A stretch of 64,000 nucleotides of DNA, from contig SCFE01000012.1 in the NCBI GenBank assembly GCA_004352715.1, forward strand, positions 1,913,392 to 1,977,391. Direction: 5' to 3'. Numbering within the stretch: the stretch's first letter is position 1; every line of letters starts with the position of its first letter. Made by a program: the position numbers and the translations under genes. The DNA comes from Hofstenia miamia (Eukaryota; Xenacoelomorpha; Acoela). The notes below the pieces were generated by a model, which saw nothing but the letters and a program-made list of their open reading frames with translations, was not told the origin of the DNA and made no database searches. Positions 1-9,799 of this stretch are shown one piece after another.

Positions 1-999
1 NNNNNNNNNNNNNNNNNNNNNNNNNNNNNNNNNNNNNNNNNNNNNNNNNNNNNNNNNNNNNNNNNNNNNNNNNNNNNNNNNNNNNNNNNNNNNNNNNNNN
101 NNNNNNNNNNNNNNNNNNNNNNNNNNNNNNNNNNNNNNNNNNNNNNNNNNNNNNNNNNNNNNNNNNNNNNNNNNNNNNNNNNNNNNNNNNNNNNNNNNNN
201 NNNNNNNNNNNNNNNNNNNNNNNNNNNNNNNNNNNNNNNNNNNNNNNNNNNNNNNNNNNNNNNNNNNNNNNNNNNNNNNNNNNNNNNNNNNNNNNNNNNN
301 NNNNNNNNNNNNNNNNNNNNNNNNNNNNNNNNNNNNNNNNNNNNNNNNNNNNNNNNNNNNNNNNNNNNNNNNNNNNNNNNNNNNNNNNNNNNNNNNNNNN
401 NNNNNNNNNNNNNNNNNNNNNNNNNNNNNNNNNNNNNNNNNNNNNNNNNNNNNNNNNNNNNNNNNNNNNNNNNNNNNNNNNNNNNNNNNNNNNNNNNNNN
501 NNNNNNNNNNNNNNNNNNNNNNNNNNNNNNNNNNNNNNNNNNNNNNNNNNNNNNNNNNNNNNNNNNNNNNNNNNNNNNNNNNNNNNNNNNNNNNNNNNNN
601 NNNNNNNNNNNNNNNNNNNNNNNNNNNNNNNNNNNNNNNNNNNNNNNNNNNNNNNNNNNNNNNNNNNNNNNNNNNNNNNNNNNNNNNNNNNNNNNNNNNN
701 NNNNNNNNNNNNNNNNNNNNNNNNNNNNNNNNNNNNNNNNNNNNNNNNNNNNNNNNNNNNNNNNNNNNNNNNNNNNNNNNNNNNNNNNNNNNNNNNNNNN
801 NNNNNNNNNNNNNNNNNNNNNNNNNNNNNNNNNNNNNNNNNNNNNNNNNNNNNNNNNNNNNNNNNNNNNNNNNNNNNNNNNNNNNNNNNNNNNNNNNNNN
901 NNNNNNNNNNNNNNNNNNNNNNNNNNNNNNNNNNNNNNNNNNNNNNNNNNNNNNNNNNNNNNNNNNNNNNNNNNNNNNNNNNNNNNNNNNNNNNNNNNN
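1..999. other. Assembly gap (Ns)
   Basis: All bases are N. The 5' part of the gag gene that follows (element P) lies in this gap or was lost. Confidence 0.99.
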
Positions 1000-2500
1000 T
1001 GAACTAGCAAGTGCGGAAACAATCAGGAACATCCAAATTGATATGGATACCAGATTAATTGATCAAAGCAAAGTGTTCCAAAATGAGATCAAGGCACTCA
1101 TGAAACAGTTAACGGAATCAAACAGCAGATTTCTGGAACAAAATCAGCTTTTGCAAGACAAGAATAATGCATTAGAAAGAACAAACCAGCAGCTGATACA
1201 AGATAATGATATACAAGCTGCAGAGATATCCCAACTTAAAAGTAAAATAACTCGACTCAAAACAAACAGAAATGAACAATCAACACATTTACAACATAAC
1301 TTGTTGGAAATAGAAAACAGGTGATTAGTCGAAGACAAAGATCTGAGACAAGAAGAGATAGCTCAACTAAAGGACAAGGTGAGGTTATTGCAGCTGAATA
1401 ATGACGAACAAGAGAAAATACAATCCCACAATTTCCAGTTTGTAGGTAGGAAAGAATGGGAGCTACGAGCTTCACCACTCCATGACAACATATCAGAGGA
1501 CTCTTCGGAAGACGAGAATGAGGTAGAAAAGAAGAAATTCGTTGAAGAAATCAAAGAAGCAATAACCGCGCAATTACGGAAAGAAGAAGCGACAACAAGA
1601 AACATGAAACCGAAATACAGTAACTCGATATTAAACCAGGAGGTGGGAAACGACATGATCCTCTGTAAAGCTACGCTACCAAAATTCAATGGCAGAGTAG
1701 ATGGCTATAATCCAACATTCTGGGAATGGCTCCAGATGTTCGAGTTGACAATGGCAGAAAGAAAGGTGAGCCAACACTCAGCAGCAGCAAGATTCCCCCT
1801 ATATCTAACAGGAGCGGCAGCACAGCATTACCTGCTGTTAGACCCTGAAACAAAAACGGACTACGAATTGTTAATTGGCGACTTCATAGAATACTATGGA
1901 AACGAAAGTTTTAAGAACCAATACCGGATAATTTTAAATGGAACGAAGATGAAGAAGACAGATGACATCCGCAATTATATACAGCAGGTCGAAAGGCTAG
2001 TCACACTCAGCTCAAGGGAGAGCCAATATTCAAAGTATGATCTCTTCTCGCACATTTGCAAGGGGATGCCCAATAATATAAGAGCACAATTTGAAATTAA
2101 GTGCGATGTAGACGACAAACTGGAAAAGATGATCAGAAAAGCAGTGGACATACAAGCGATGATCGAAAATAACGTGAGAATAAATGAAAAAGCAGCCTGG
2201 CATAGGGAAGCGCCAACCTGGAGGAACAACCTCAAGCCGAAAAACACAACGAAAACATATGAGAACGACAAACAAGTAAAGACGATAAAAATAAAAACTA
2301 GAGATGGAAAAACAAAGAAGGTTCGTGAGAAAGACATTAAATGTTATAATTGTGGAAAGAAAGGACATAAGAGAGACGAGTGTCACAAACAAATAAATAT
2401 GATTGGAGAAGAACAAGGGTACATCGAAGAAGAAGATTTGATAGAATCGGATGGAGAAACGAATGAGGAACCCCAAACTGAAGAGGAATCAGAAAACTAA
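1000..2500 (+). pseudogene. gag: Ty3/gypsy gag (element P), 5'-truncated, one in-frame stop
   Basis: Capsid/nucleocapsid gene of an LTR retrotransposon; Gag packages element RNA in cytoplasmic virus-like particles. The frame is open from the gap edge at 1000 to TAA at 2498-2500 except for one TGA at 1322-1324. The N-terminal third (about 1000-1430) is a glutamine/lysine-rich coiled coil. The middle matches the capsid region of the two minus-strand copies (shared words such as KATLPKFNG and GYNPTF, then NQYRIILN). The C-terminal part has one CX2CX4HX4C zinc knuckle at 2342-2383 (CYNCGKKGHKRDEC) followed by an acidic tail. The protein is clearly diverged from the gag of A1 and A2, so it is a separate family or older branch. 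No ATG exists between the TGA and the capsid part, so the two segments were one protein. The pro frame starts in -1 at the end of gag. Confidence 0.9.
2491..2500 (+). other. Putative gag/pro -1 frameshift junction
   Basis: The gag stop TAA directly follows GAA-AAC, and the protease frame, which continues to the gap, is -1 relative to gag. The same arrangement stands in A1 (6654-6662) and A2 (58325-58333). The heptamer is AGAAAAC here and GGAAAAC in the other two, which is close to but not the canonical X-XXY-YYZ form. Frameshifting is inferred from the conserved overlap and has not been shown. Confidence 0.5.
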
Positions 2501-2593
2501 GCAGAGCGCCGACTCCTGAAAACCGCACAGCAGTGATGATTATGGCGAATATGGATACGGTAAACACAATGACAATATCAGTTAATGGGATAA
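2491..2593 (+). CDS. pro: Start of pro-pol frame (element P), cut by gap
   Basis: The -1 frame relative to gag stays open from the gag stop into the gap. Its residues (DTVNTMTISVNGI) align with the stretch just before the aspartic protease active site in A1 and A2 (DMMNTITIAINRV). Protease and the rest of pol of this copy are hidden in the gap at 2594-3593. Confidence 0.7.
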
Positions 2594-3593
2594 NNNNNNN
2601 NNNNNNNNNNNNNNNNNNNNNNNNNNNNNNNNNNNNNNNNNNNNNNNNNNNNNNNNNNNNNNNNNNNNNNNNNNNNNNNNNNNNNNNNNNNNNNNNNNNN
2701 NNNNNNNNNNNNNNNNNNNNNNNNNNNNNNNNNNNNNNNNNNNNNNNNNNNNNNNNNNNNNNNNNNNNNNNNNNNNNNNNNNNNNNNNNNNNNNNNNNNN
2801 NNNNNNNNNNNNNNNNNNNNNNNNNNNNNNNNNNNNNNNNNNNNNNNNNNNNNNNNNNNNNNNNNNNNNNNNNNNNNNNNNNNNNNNNNNNNNNNNNNNN
2901 NNNNNNNNNNNNNNNNNNNNNNNNNNNNNNNNNNNNNNNNNNNNNNNNNNNNNNNNNNNNNNNNNNNNNNNNNNNNNNNNNNNNNNNNNNNNNNNNNNNN
3001 NNNNNNNNNNNNNNNNNNNNNNNNNNNNNNNNNNNNNNNNNNNNNNNNNNNNNNNNNNNNNNNNNNNNNNNNNNNNNNNNNNNNNNNNNNNNNNNNNNNN
3101 NNNNNNNNNNNNNNNNNNNNNNNNNNNNNNNNNNNNNNNNNNNNNNNNNNNNNNNNNNNNNNNNNNNNNNNNNNNNNNNNNNNNNNNNNNNNNNNNNNNN
3201 NNNNNNNNNNNNNNNNNNNNNNNNNNNNNNNNNNNNNNNNNNNNNNNNNNNNNNNNNNNNNNNNNNNNNNNNNNNNNNNNNNNNNNNNNNNNNNNNNNNN
3301 NNNNNNNNNNNNNNNNNNNNNNNNNNNNNNNNNNNNNNNNNNNNNNNNNNNNNNNNNNNNNNNNNNNNNNNNNNNNNNNNNNNNNNNNNNNNNNNNNNNN
3401 NNNNNNNNNNNNNNNNNNNNNNNNNNNNNNNNNNNNNNNNNNNNNNNNNNNNNNNNNNNNNNNNNNNNNNNNNNNNNNNNNNNNNNNNNNNNNNNNNNNN
3501 NNNNNNNNNNNNNNNNNNNNNNNNNNNNNNNNNNNNNNNNNNNNNNNNNNNNNNNNNNNNNNNNNNNNNNNNNNNNNNNNNNNNNNNNNNNNN
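2594..3593. other. Assembly gap (1000 Ns)
   Basis: A round 1000-N run, so the true size is unknown. It separates a plus-strand gag from the 3' half of a minus-strand pol, so it hides the junction between two oppositely oriented elements, including the 3' LTR of A1. Confidence 0.99.
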
Positions 3594-3985
3594 GTCCCAG
3601 TCTCAATATCCATTCTTTTAAAACTAGCTCAGCTGTGGTTTCAGCTGTGGTGTTCCGCATTGGGACCATCCTTGCGTATTTGGTGAAGTTATCCACCATA
3701 ACTAGTAGGTACTGATAGCCTTCAGTATCTTTTGATAGCATTTCAAGATCTATGTGAACTATTTCATTGGGTTGCATCACAATGATTTTCTCAAGTGGTG
3801 CTCATTGTGTTGGGAAATACTGTTTATTGTTTAGGAGGCATGTGGTGCATTTGTTAATGATGTCTTCCATGACTTTTCTGATGGCTGTTGTTATGAAATG
3901 AGCATTAAATGTTTTCTCTGTCTGTGTTATCCTCAAATGGCCCTTCTCGTGCATCTTATGTATTAGTTCCCTCTTAAGTAATCTG
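3594..3985 (-). pseudogene. int: Integrase N-terminus and start of catalytic core (A1)
   Basis: Integrase inserts element cDNA into the chromosome. Read on the minus strand, an HHCC zinc-binding module is visible (HEKGH, AHFITT, then NKCTTC). It is followed by the beginning of the DDE core with the first catalytic Asp in VHIDLEML and the typical VMVDNFTKYA strand. An in-frame TGA breaks the linker between the two (about 3800). The second Asp and the Glu are lost in the gap. The homologous region of relic C (from about 9800) has the same order. Confidence 0.85.
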
Positions 3986-5700
3986 GTATTGCAATTTGGT
4001 TGTTTCCAGCTTCAACATATAACAGTCCATTCTTGTTGATCTTCCACTTGTAACATTCATAATATCCTGCCGTTATTTTAGATAATGTTGTTCACGGTTC
4101 TTTAATCTTTTTCATAATCTCGCTTAGGACTATATCATCTTTTTGTTTGTCCACTATCTCTTGTTCTGTTATTTCCTCTCTTATTAGTATTGGTAGCACT
4201 GCTTGACCCTTTTTGTCAACATTTATTTCTGGTAGCCCCTCGTATTCAGTGTGCAGCAGGAACTGAAATTGTTTCTTTTCTCCATCTGTCTTTGTTGCAT
4301 CTCTTTGGTACTCTGGGAGTGATGTCCAGAAATCCGCGTTGTTGTGTAATGTGCCTTTTCTGTGTTTGATCATGAATGTGAATTCATTTAGATACTCGAT
4401 CCACCAAGACACTATCCCGGATTTATCTCCCAAAAACTTTTTCAACCAGGCCAGACCACTGTTATCTGTTCATACTCTAAACTCCCTTCCTATGAGGAAG
4501 TGTCGAAACTTTTTAATGCTTTCAATCAGCGTGAGCATTTCGACTTTAGTGGAGCCGTAGTTCTCTTCACTGGCCCACAGCTTGCGACTGAAGAACTGGA
4601 TGGGCACTTCTTTTCCATTTCTCATTTGGCCCAATGTTGCTCCAATTGCCACCTTGCTTGCATCGCAATCTAATATAAATTTTTCATTGTAATCAGGTGT
4701 ATTGAGGGAAGGTAATTTTGCGAGCTCTTCCTTGATGTTATCGAGTTCCTCCTGTTCTTTCCATGTCCATACAAATGGAACTGCCTTCCTCATCAATCGA
4801 GTCATCTTTGCTGTTTTTCCAGCTATGTTTGGAATGAAGGTTCCATAATAATTGAAAAATCCCATGATTCTCTAAATATCCTTTTTGTTGTTTGGTTTCT
4901 CTATCTTCCAGATCATCTCTCAGGCATTGTCCTTCATGCAGATCCTCCCTTTTTCTATCGTTCTTCCGAGGAACACTATCTTCTCCTTGAGAATGTCGCA
5001 TTTATTTCCATTGATCCAGAGTCCCGCATTTTCCAAAATTGTTAGTGTTCTTTCCAATTTTTCCAGGTGTTCTTGGACTGTGTTGTTTGTGACTATGATG
5101 TCATCTATATAGGCGTCAACTCCTTCTTCCATTCAATGTGTTTTGTTCTTAAGTACCTTTGTTATGTATCTCTGGAATGTTGCTGGCACGTTACAGAGTC
5201 TGAATGCCATATAAATCCATTCGTACAGTCTGTATGGAGTTATGAATGCTGTCTTCTCTATGTCCTCCTCCTCCATTTTCCCTTGCCAATAGGCTTTACA
5301 TAAATCTAGAGTTGTGAAATATTTATGTTTGCTGGCTTCATAGAGCATGTCTTCTATTCATGGTAAAGGGTACGAATCTTTCTTTGTCACTTCGTTGAAT
5401 TTGCGGAAATCAATGCATAGTCAGTACTTGTTTCCTGCTTTACGAACATGTTGGGTGCTGCGTACGGGCTTTTGCTTGGCCGGATGATCTTATTATCAAT
5501 TAATTCTTCTAGTATCCAATTGTATTCTTCCTTTAGCTGCTCAGGTACTCTTCTGACTGGCAGCTTGATTGGTTTGTCCATTGTCGTCATGATTTTGTGT
5601 TTTTCACCTACTGCTTGACCAACACTTATCTCCCCATAGTTGAATATATGTTTATGCTTTTCTAGAAGTGTTCTTAAATGCGTGATGTCTCGTTCTTCTA
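3986..5700 (-). pseudogene. pol: Reverse transcriptase and RNase H (A1)
   Basis: Copies element RNA into DNA. RT starts with a conserved lead-in (ISVG, then IKLPVRRVPEQLKEEY) near 5640-5520. The palm core follows (DLCKAYWQ, then the catalytic YIDD at 5100-5111), and the thumb has the typical GFFNYY motif. RNase H shows its acidic residues in DCDAS, VEML and TDNS. Damage: a 1-nt deletion after FVKQ (about 5445), TGA stops including one at 5421-5423 and one at 4470-4472, and a TAG in the thumb. At both named TGA sites A2 has CGA (arginine). The non-coding strand has many long but meaningless frames here. Confidence 0.9.
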
Positions 5701-6049
5701 GATGTTGATAGTCTTCGTCATTTATAACTGGTATCCTGTGTGTATCTTCCTCTTCTGCTTTTGTCCCAACGCCCTCGAATCAGCTTTTGGGAGTACTTGC
5801 AACTTCAATGGTGTTCGTCCACTCGCCCTCAAGTCAGCCATGTGGAGTACTATCCACTTTCCTTTGCAAGTCCTTGAGTCGACCATGCAAATTACTTGCT
5901 CCATCATCGTCTTCCATTGCCTTCCAAATGAGTTTGATGTTAGTTTTGATGTATTTTCCATATATTCTTATCTGGGATTTTTTCAGATTCACATTCTGGT
6001 TCATAGCATTGAGTATTGGTACACTTCCTTTTCCGTTTTTTTATTGTAC

Positions 6050-6653
6050 AAACACTAGATGGCATTGAAACTCATTTGGTATTGATGCCTTTATTATCAT
6101 ATAGCATTATGTCAGCTGTGATATTATATAACATTATGTCAGCTGTGCATTTTCCATTGATGCAACTGTAGATGAATGTCTTCTTGCAGTTGAAACGTGA
6201 TTGTTCTCTGTTTCTCTTGCTCCTCTTTGATTTCCATTTCCTCTTCTTTTACCTTTATTGTCTTTTTCACATAGTTAATGACACAACCGTTTCTTGTCAG
6301 AAAATTGTTTCCTAATATGACTTAGTATGGTAATGCGTTATTGTGTGTGTCCACCACCACCAAAGGTTGTTTGAACATTGTGTTCTCAATTCTCATTTGT
6401 GCAACATTTATCATTCCCTTCATGTCAATATAATCCCTTGACGCATTAATTAATCTTTTGTTACAATTCTTCATGTCTTCTCATTGAAATCCCAATTTCA
6501 TAGCGCATTCATCAGTGATTATAGATGTTGCTGCTCCGGTATCGATTGTTGCTTTTGTCATTACTCTGTTGATGGCTATTGTTATTGTATTCATCATGTC
6601 AAGGTTTGTTAGGATCATTATCACTGCACGGTTGTTATGAGTCAGCGCTCTAC
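6050..6653 (-). pseudogene. pro: Retropepsin-type aspartic protease and linker (A1)
   Basis: Processes Gag-Pol. The active-site motif DTGAATS is encoded at 6532-6543 and upstream neighbours; an ILGNDFL-like flap and C-terminal region follows, as in A2. One in-frame TGA lies about 45 bases after the active site, as in A2. The linker toward RT contains a local rearrangement near 6095-6150, where the segment ATTATGTCAGCTGTG occurs twice while A2 has it once followed by different sequence. The frame is -1 relative to gag. Confidence 0.8.
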
Positions 6654-8062
6654 TTAGTTTTCCAACTCCTTGGTTGGCATTGCTTTGTCTATTTCATCTT
6701 CCATTTGTAGTACGTCTTCTTCATCATAGTATGCTTCTTCATCACCAATGACGTTTATCTGCTTTGGGCAGTCTGGTTTTTTATGTCCTTTCTGTCCACA
6801 GCCATAGCATTTAACGTCGTTTTCTTTTAATTTCCTCATTTTTCCATCCTTTCCCGTGACTTTTATTACTTTCTCTTGTTTTGCTTCAGAGTAGTTTTTG
6901 TTGGGAGTATGCAACTTGAAGTTGCTTTTCCATGTTGGTGTGTTTCTGTGCCATGCGGCTTTCTTGTATATCCAAGCATTGTTCTCGATCGTGGCTTGTA
7001 TATCAACAGCCTTCCTGATCATTCTTTCTAGTTTGTCATTGACATCACATTTAATCTCAAATTGTGTTTTGATGCTTTCTGGCATACCTTTACAGATATG
7101 TGAGAATAAGTTGTATTTCGAATAGGTGTTTCCCCTAGAACTGAGCATCACGAGCGACTTGACCATCAAGAGGTAGTTTCGGATGTCGTCAGTTTTCCTC
7201 ATTTTTGTTGCGTTCAAGATAATTCGATACTGGTTCTTGAAACTTTCATTTTCATAATAGTTAATGAAGTCTCCTATTAGTAGTTGATAGTTCCTTTTTG
7301 TCTCTGCATCCAGTAACAGATAGTGTTGAGATGCTGCTCCAGTTAGGTATAGTGGAAGTCTCGCTGCTGCTGCTTGCTGGCTCACTTTCCTTTCTGCCAT
7401 TGTTAATTCGAACATTTGAAGCCACTCAGCAAATGTGGGATTGTAACCATCTACTTTCCCATTGAATTTGGGTAGTGTCGCTTTGCATGGAATTGTATCA
7501 TTGGCTGTTAATTGTGGTAGAATCAAATTCTCATATTTTGGTTTTCTATGATTGGTTTGTATGTCCTCCTCCTGCAGTTGTGTGGTCACTGCTTTCTTGA
7601 TTTCATTTATTATTTTTTGTTTTTCAATGTCAGAATCTTTGTCTGATTCTTTGAATGCTACTTCCTTTCAGATCGACCTATGTGGTGCCTGTAGTTCACT
7701 GTCCTTTCTGCCTTGGAATTAGATTTCATGATATTGCATGTTGTTTCTATTCTCTTCTTCTGTTAGACGTAGCAGTCTCAATTTATCTGTCTGTTGGTTC
7801 TTTCTAGTTCCTGGTTTTTCTCTTGCCATCACTGGTTTTCTTCTAGAAACCTTTTGTTGGACTCCAACAGTTGATGAGTCAAGATTTTAATTTCGTTTTT
7901 GAAATAACTGATTTTTTCTTCTAATCCCATTTCCATATTTACTCTGATTTCACTCAATATCAATTTGTTTTGGCATTCCATTTCTTTGACCTTCTCAGTC
8001 AATTGTTCTACTTGCTGCCTTAAAGTTTCCTCATTCTCTTGACTCTTTCTTAACAACACCAT
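6654..8062 (-). pseudogene. gag: gag of A1 with internal stops
   Basis: Start taken at the ATG at 8060-8062 (MVLLRKSQ), since the frame upstream is broken by a 1-nt deletion relative to A2; A2 could begin at an earlier ATG. An N-terminal coiled coil (8062-7830) is followed by TGA at 7829-7831 and TGA at 7668-7670. An uninterrupted capsid and nucleocapsid stretch then runs from about 7640 to TAA at 6654-6656 with one CX2CX4HX4C knuckle (CYGCGQKGHKKPDC). About 57 bases of the coiled-coil region present in A2 are missing here. The product would be the structural protein of the particle, but it cannot be made intact from this copy. Confidence 0.88.
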
Positions 8063-8454
8063 TATATCTAGTGGGTTTGTGTCTGTGGGGTTCGTCTCTG
8101 GGGGTGAACTAAAGGATTGTAGTTCTGTATCTGTGGCGTCTGTTGCTGAATTTTCACTGAAGTAAGGTGATGATCAAATAGTCCTGGGGGTTACTGCTTT
8201 TGTTGCAGTTTTCTTTGTGCTTCCTTTTCTAGTTTTTGTTATTTTTCTTTTGGTTCATAGTGGCTTTCTCATCTCCAGATTGTGATTCCAGGATCTCTGT
8301 GAAGTGCATTTGTTTGGTTCAGGGTATCTCTCTGCCTATCATTAGTAGTTGGTTTGTGTAAACAGTTGGTTGCTTCCATACTTTCCCTCATAGCGTATGA
8401 TGTCGTTTTGCAGGTGGTTTAATTGAATGTTTCTTCTGTTGGTTTGCTGTTCTT

Positions 8455-8471
8455 GGCTGTCATGGTCGCCA
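8455..8471 (-). other. Primer-binding site (A1)
   Basis: Directly after the 5' LTR on the minus strand the sequence reads TGGCGACCATGACAGCC. It begins with TGG, complementary to the CCA end of a tRNA, as required for minus-strand DNA priming. It differs at two positions from the corresponding site of the small LTR element at 24236-24252. Confidence 0.8.
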
Positions 8472-9603
8472 TGTAATATCCTCTACCAGGCTTTATCACT
8501 GTTGATTCACTGTTACCTTGTAAAATTGACTGTGTTATTGTGGGTAAGGATTTACTTATTGTTACTGCTTGATGAGTTTCTTCTGTTACATTATGTAACC
8601 TTAATTAATTATTCATTTTTTAGGTGACAAAACCATGCGGTAACCTCTGCATCAATCTTTCAGTGGGCATCTGCCTGAAGTGGATCTCCACATCCAATTT
8701 CACCATTCCATCCAATGCTTGAGTGTCACTTCTCAGCTCAATTAAGATAGCTTATGTGTACACTACATTAGCTTGGTGCTTACTCAAGGCATGACACAAC
8801 TCAACTTAATCTCTATTATGTGAAAGTGTTCTATCTATTTGCAACTGGAAACTGTCACTAGTTGTTCATCCAATATNCAATATTATATGTAGCCATTACC
8901 AAAATATATTGGCTTAATTAAATAAATTCTAATTGAACAACTTCCTAACCTACATTTACAATTACTACATGTAAGGTCATTATATCAGTTGATTATAGGT
9001 CATTAATTTAGATCTGAAAATATATTAAGATAATTCCTAAGGTTTGGTTATCCAACCATTTGTTGAGAGTTAGTTATCTAATACATGTAGAAGAGAAATG
9101 CTGGTCAGCTAATTGAGAGAAAACCCCTATACCTAACTTAAGTGCACTTTCATGGTCTGGCACAGAGACCCTTGAATCATTCCCTGTGATATATCCAGAC
9201 CACTACTAAACACTGCTCAATTAGCTCAACATTGTATTAAATAATCAAATTGTTAATAAGATGAAAAATAAGAATTCTAAGTAAAATTCTTTATCAAATG
9301 CTTACAGTAAGTTTCAATGTATTTATAGTATTTCAAAAGAAGTACCTGTCAATTTAAATTTCAAACTTCTGCCAAGATGGTGGCGATAAAATAACGTAAG
9401 CATTGTTTTGTCAAAAGTATTTCTATTGACAGATACAATTATCTTTTTATTGACACATATTTTATTCTTGGTTGCATTTTACAAATTAATCTGAAATCAT
9501 AGCAACTAATTGATTGTAATATTTTTTAATTAACTTTCTTTTGATCATAGTATCTTCTGTGATGTTTGCAGCTTTTTTCTGATTAATGTTGGATGATGCT
9601 ACA
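8472..9603 (-). repeat. 5' LTR of A1 (family A)
   Basis: Boundaries read on the plus strand as TGTAATATCC at 8472 and GGATGATGCTACA ending at 9603; in element sense it begins TGTAGCATC and ends GATATTACA. Length is 1132 bp, including a single N at 8877. A shortened copy follows A2 (60195-60756), and a related solo LTR is at 10200-11289. The 597 bp between this LTR and the solo LTR are integrase sequence of another element, so this LTR also lies beside or inside relic C. Confidence 0.85.
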
Positions 9604-9799
9604 GAAAGCTGCTTTTCCATTTATCTCCCAGTCAGCATACCATAATTTGCCTGACATCAACACAGATAGGCAAGGCCATCTAGTACTACCAGTCCATCTA
9701 AAAGAGATTTATGAACAAGAGATCATTAAACACCAATACAATGATATACAAATAAAATAAAAAATCCCAAAACACAATTAACCAATATAATCAATAACT

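Larger units (their letters stand above)
3594..9603 (-). mobile_element. Ty3/gypsy LTR retrotransposon A1
   Basis: Minus-strand element read from 9603 down: 5' LTR (8472-9603), primer-binding site (8455-8471), gag, protease, RT, RNase H, and integrase running into the gap. The order protease-RT-RNase H-integrase assigns it to Ty3/gypsy (Metaviridae-type) rather than Ty1/copia. It is near-identical to A2 at 55.6-60.8 kb, sharing even the same 1-nt deletion and several TGA stops in RT, so both descend from one already damaged copy or from a duplicated segment. No 3' LTR is visible. Confidence 0.9.

Noticed and set aside
2533-3780. Very long open frames across N runs (also 41000-42668, 44213-45075, 62101-63471)
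   Set aside because: They consist mostly of unknown bases; only the short real-sequence ends were evaluated.
4092-5303. UGA recoding (sense UGA) as an explanation for the many TGA codons
   Set aside because: At three sites a sister copy has CGA, and frameshifts and TAG/TAA also occur, so mutational decay is sufficient. Host genes here use TGA as a stop (47060-47062).
5702-6068. Plus-strand frames opposite A1 and A2 (for example 5702-6058, 57375-57740, 8427-8627, 60150-60350)
   Set aside because: Antisense shadows of gag-pol or LTR sequence, present because the minus strand is under coding constraint.
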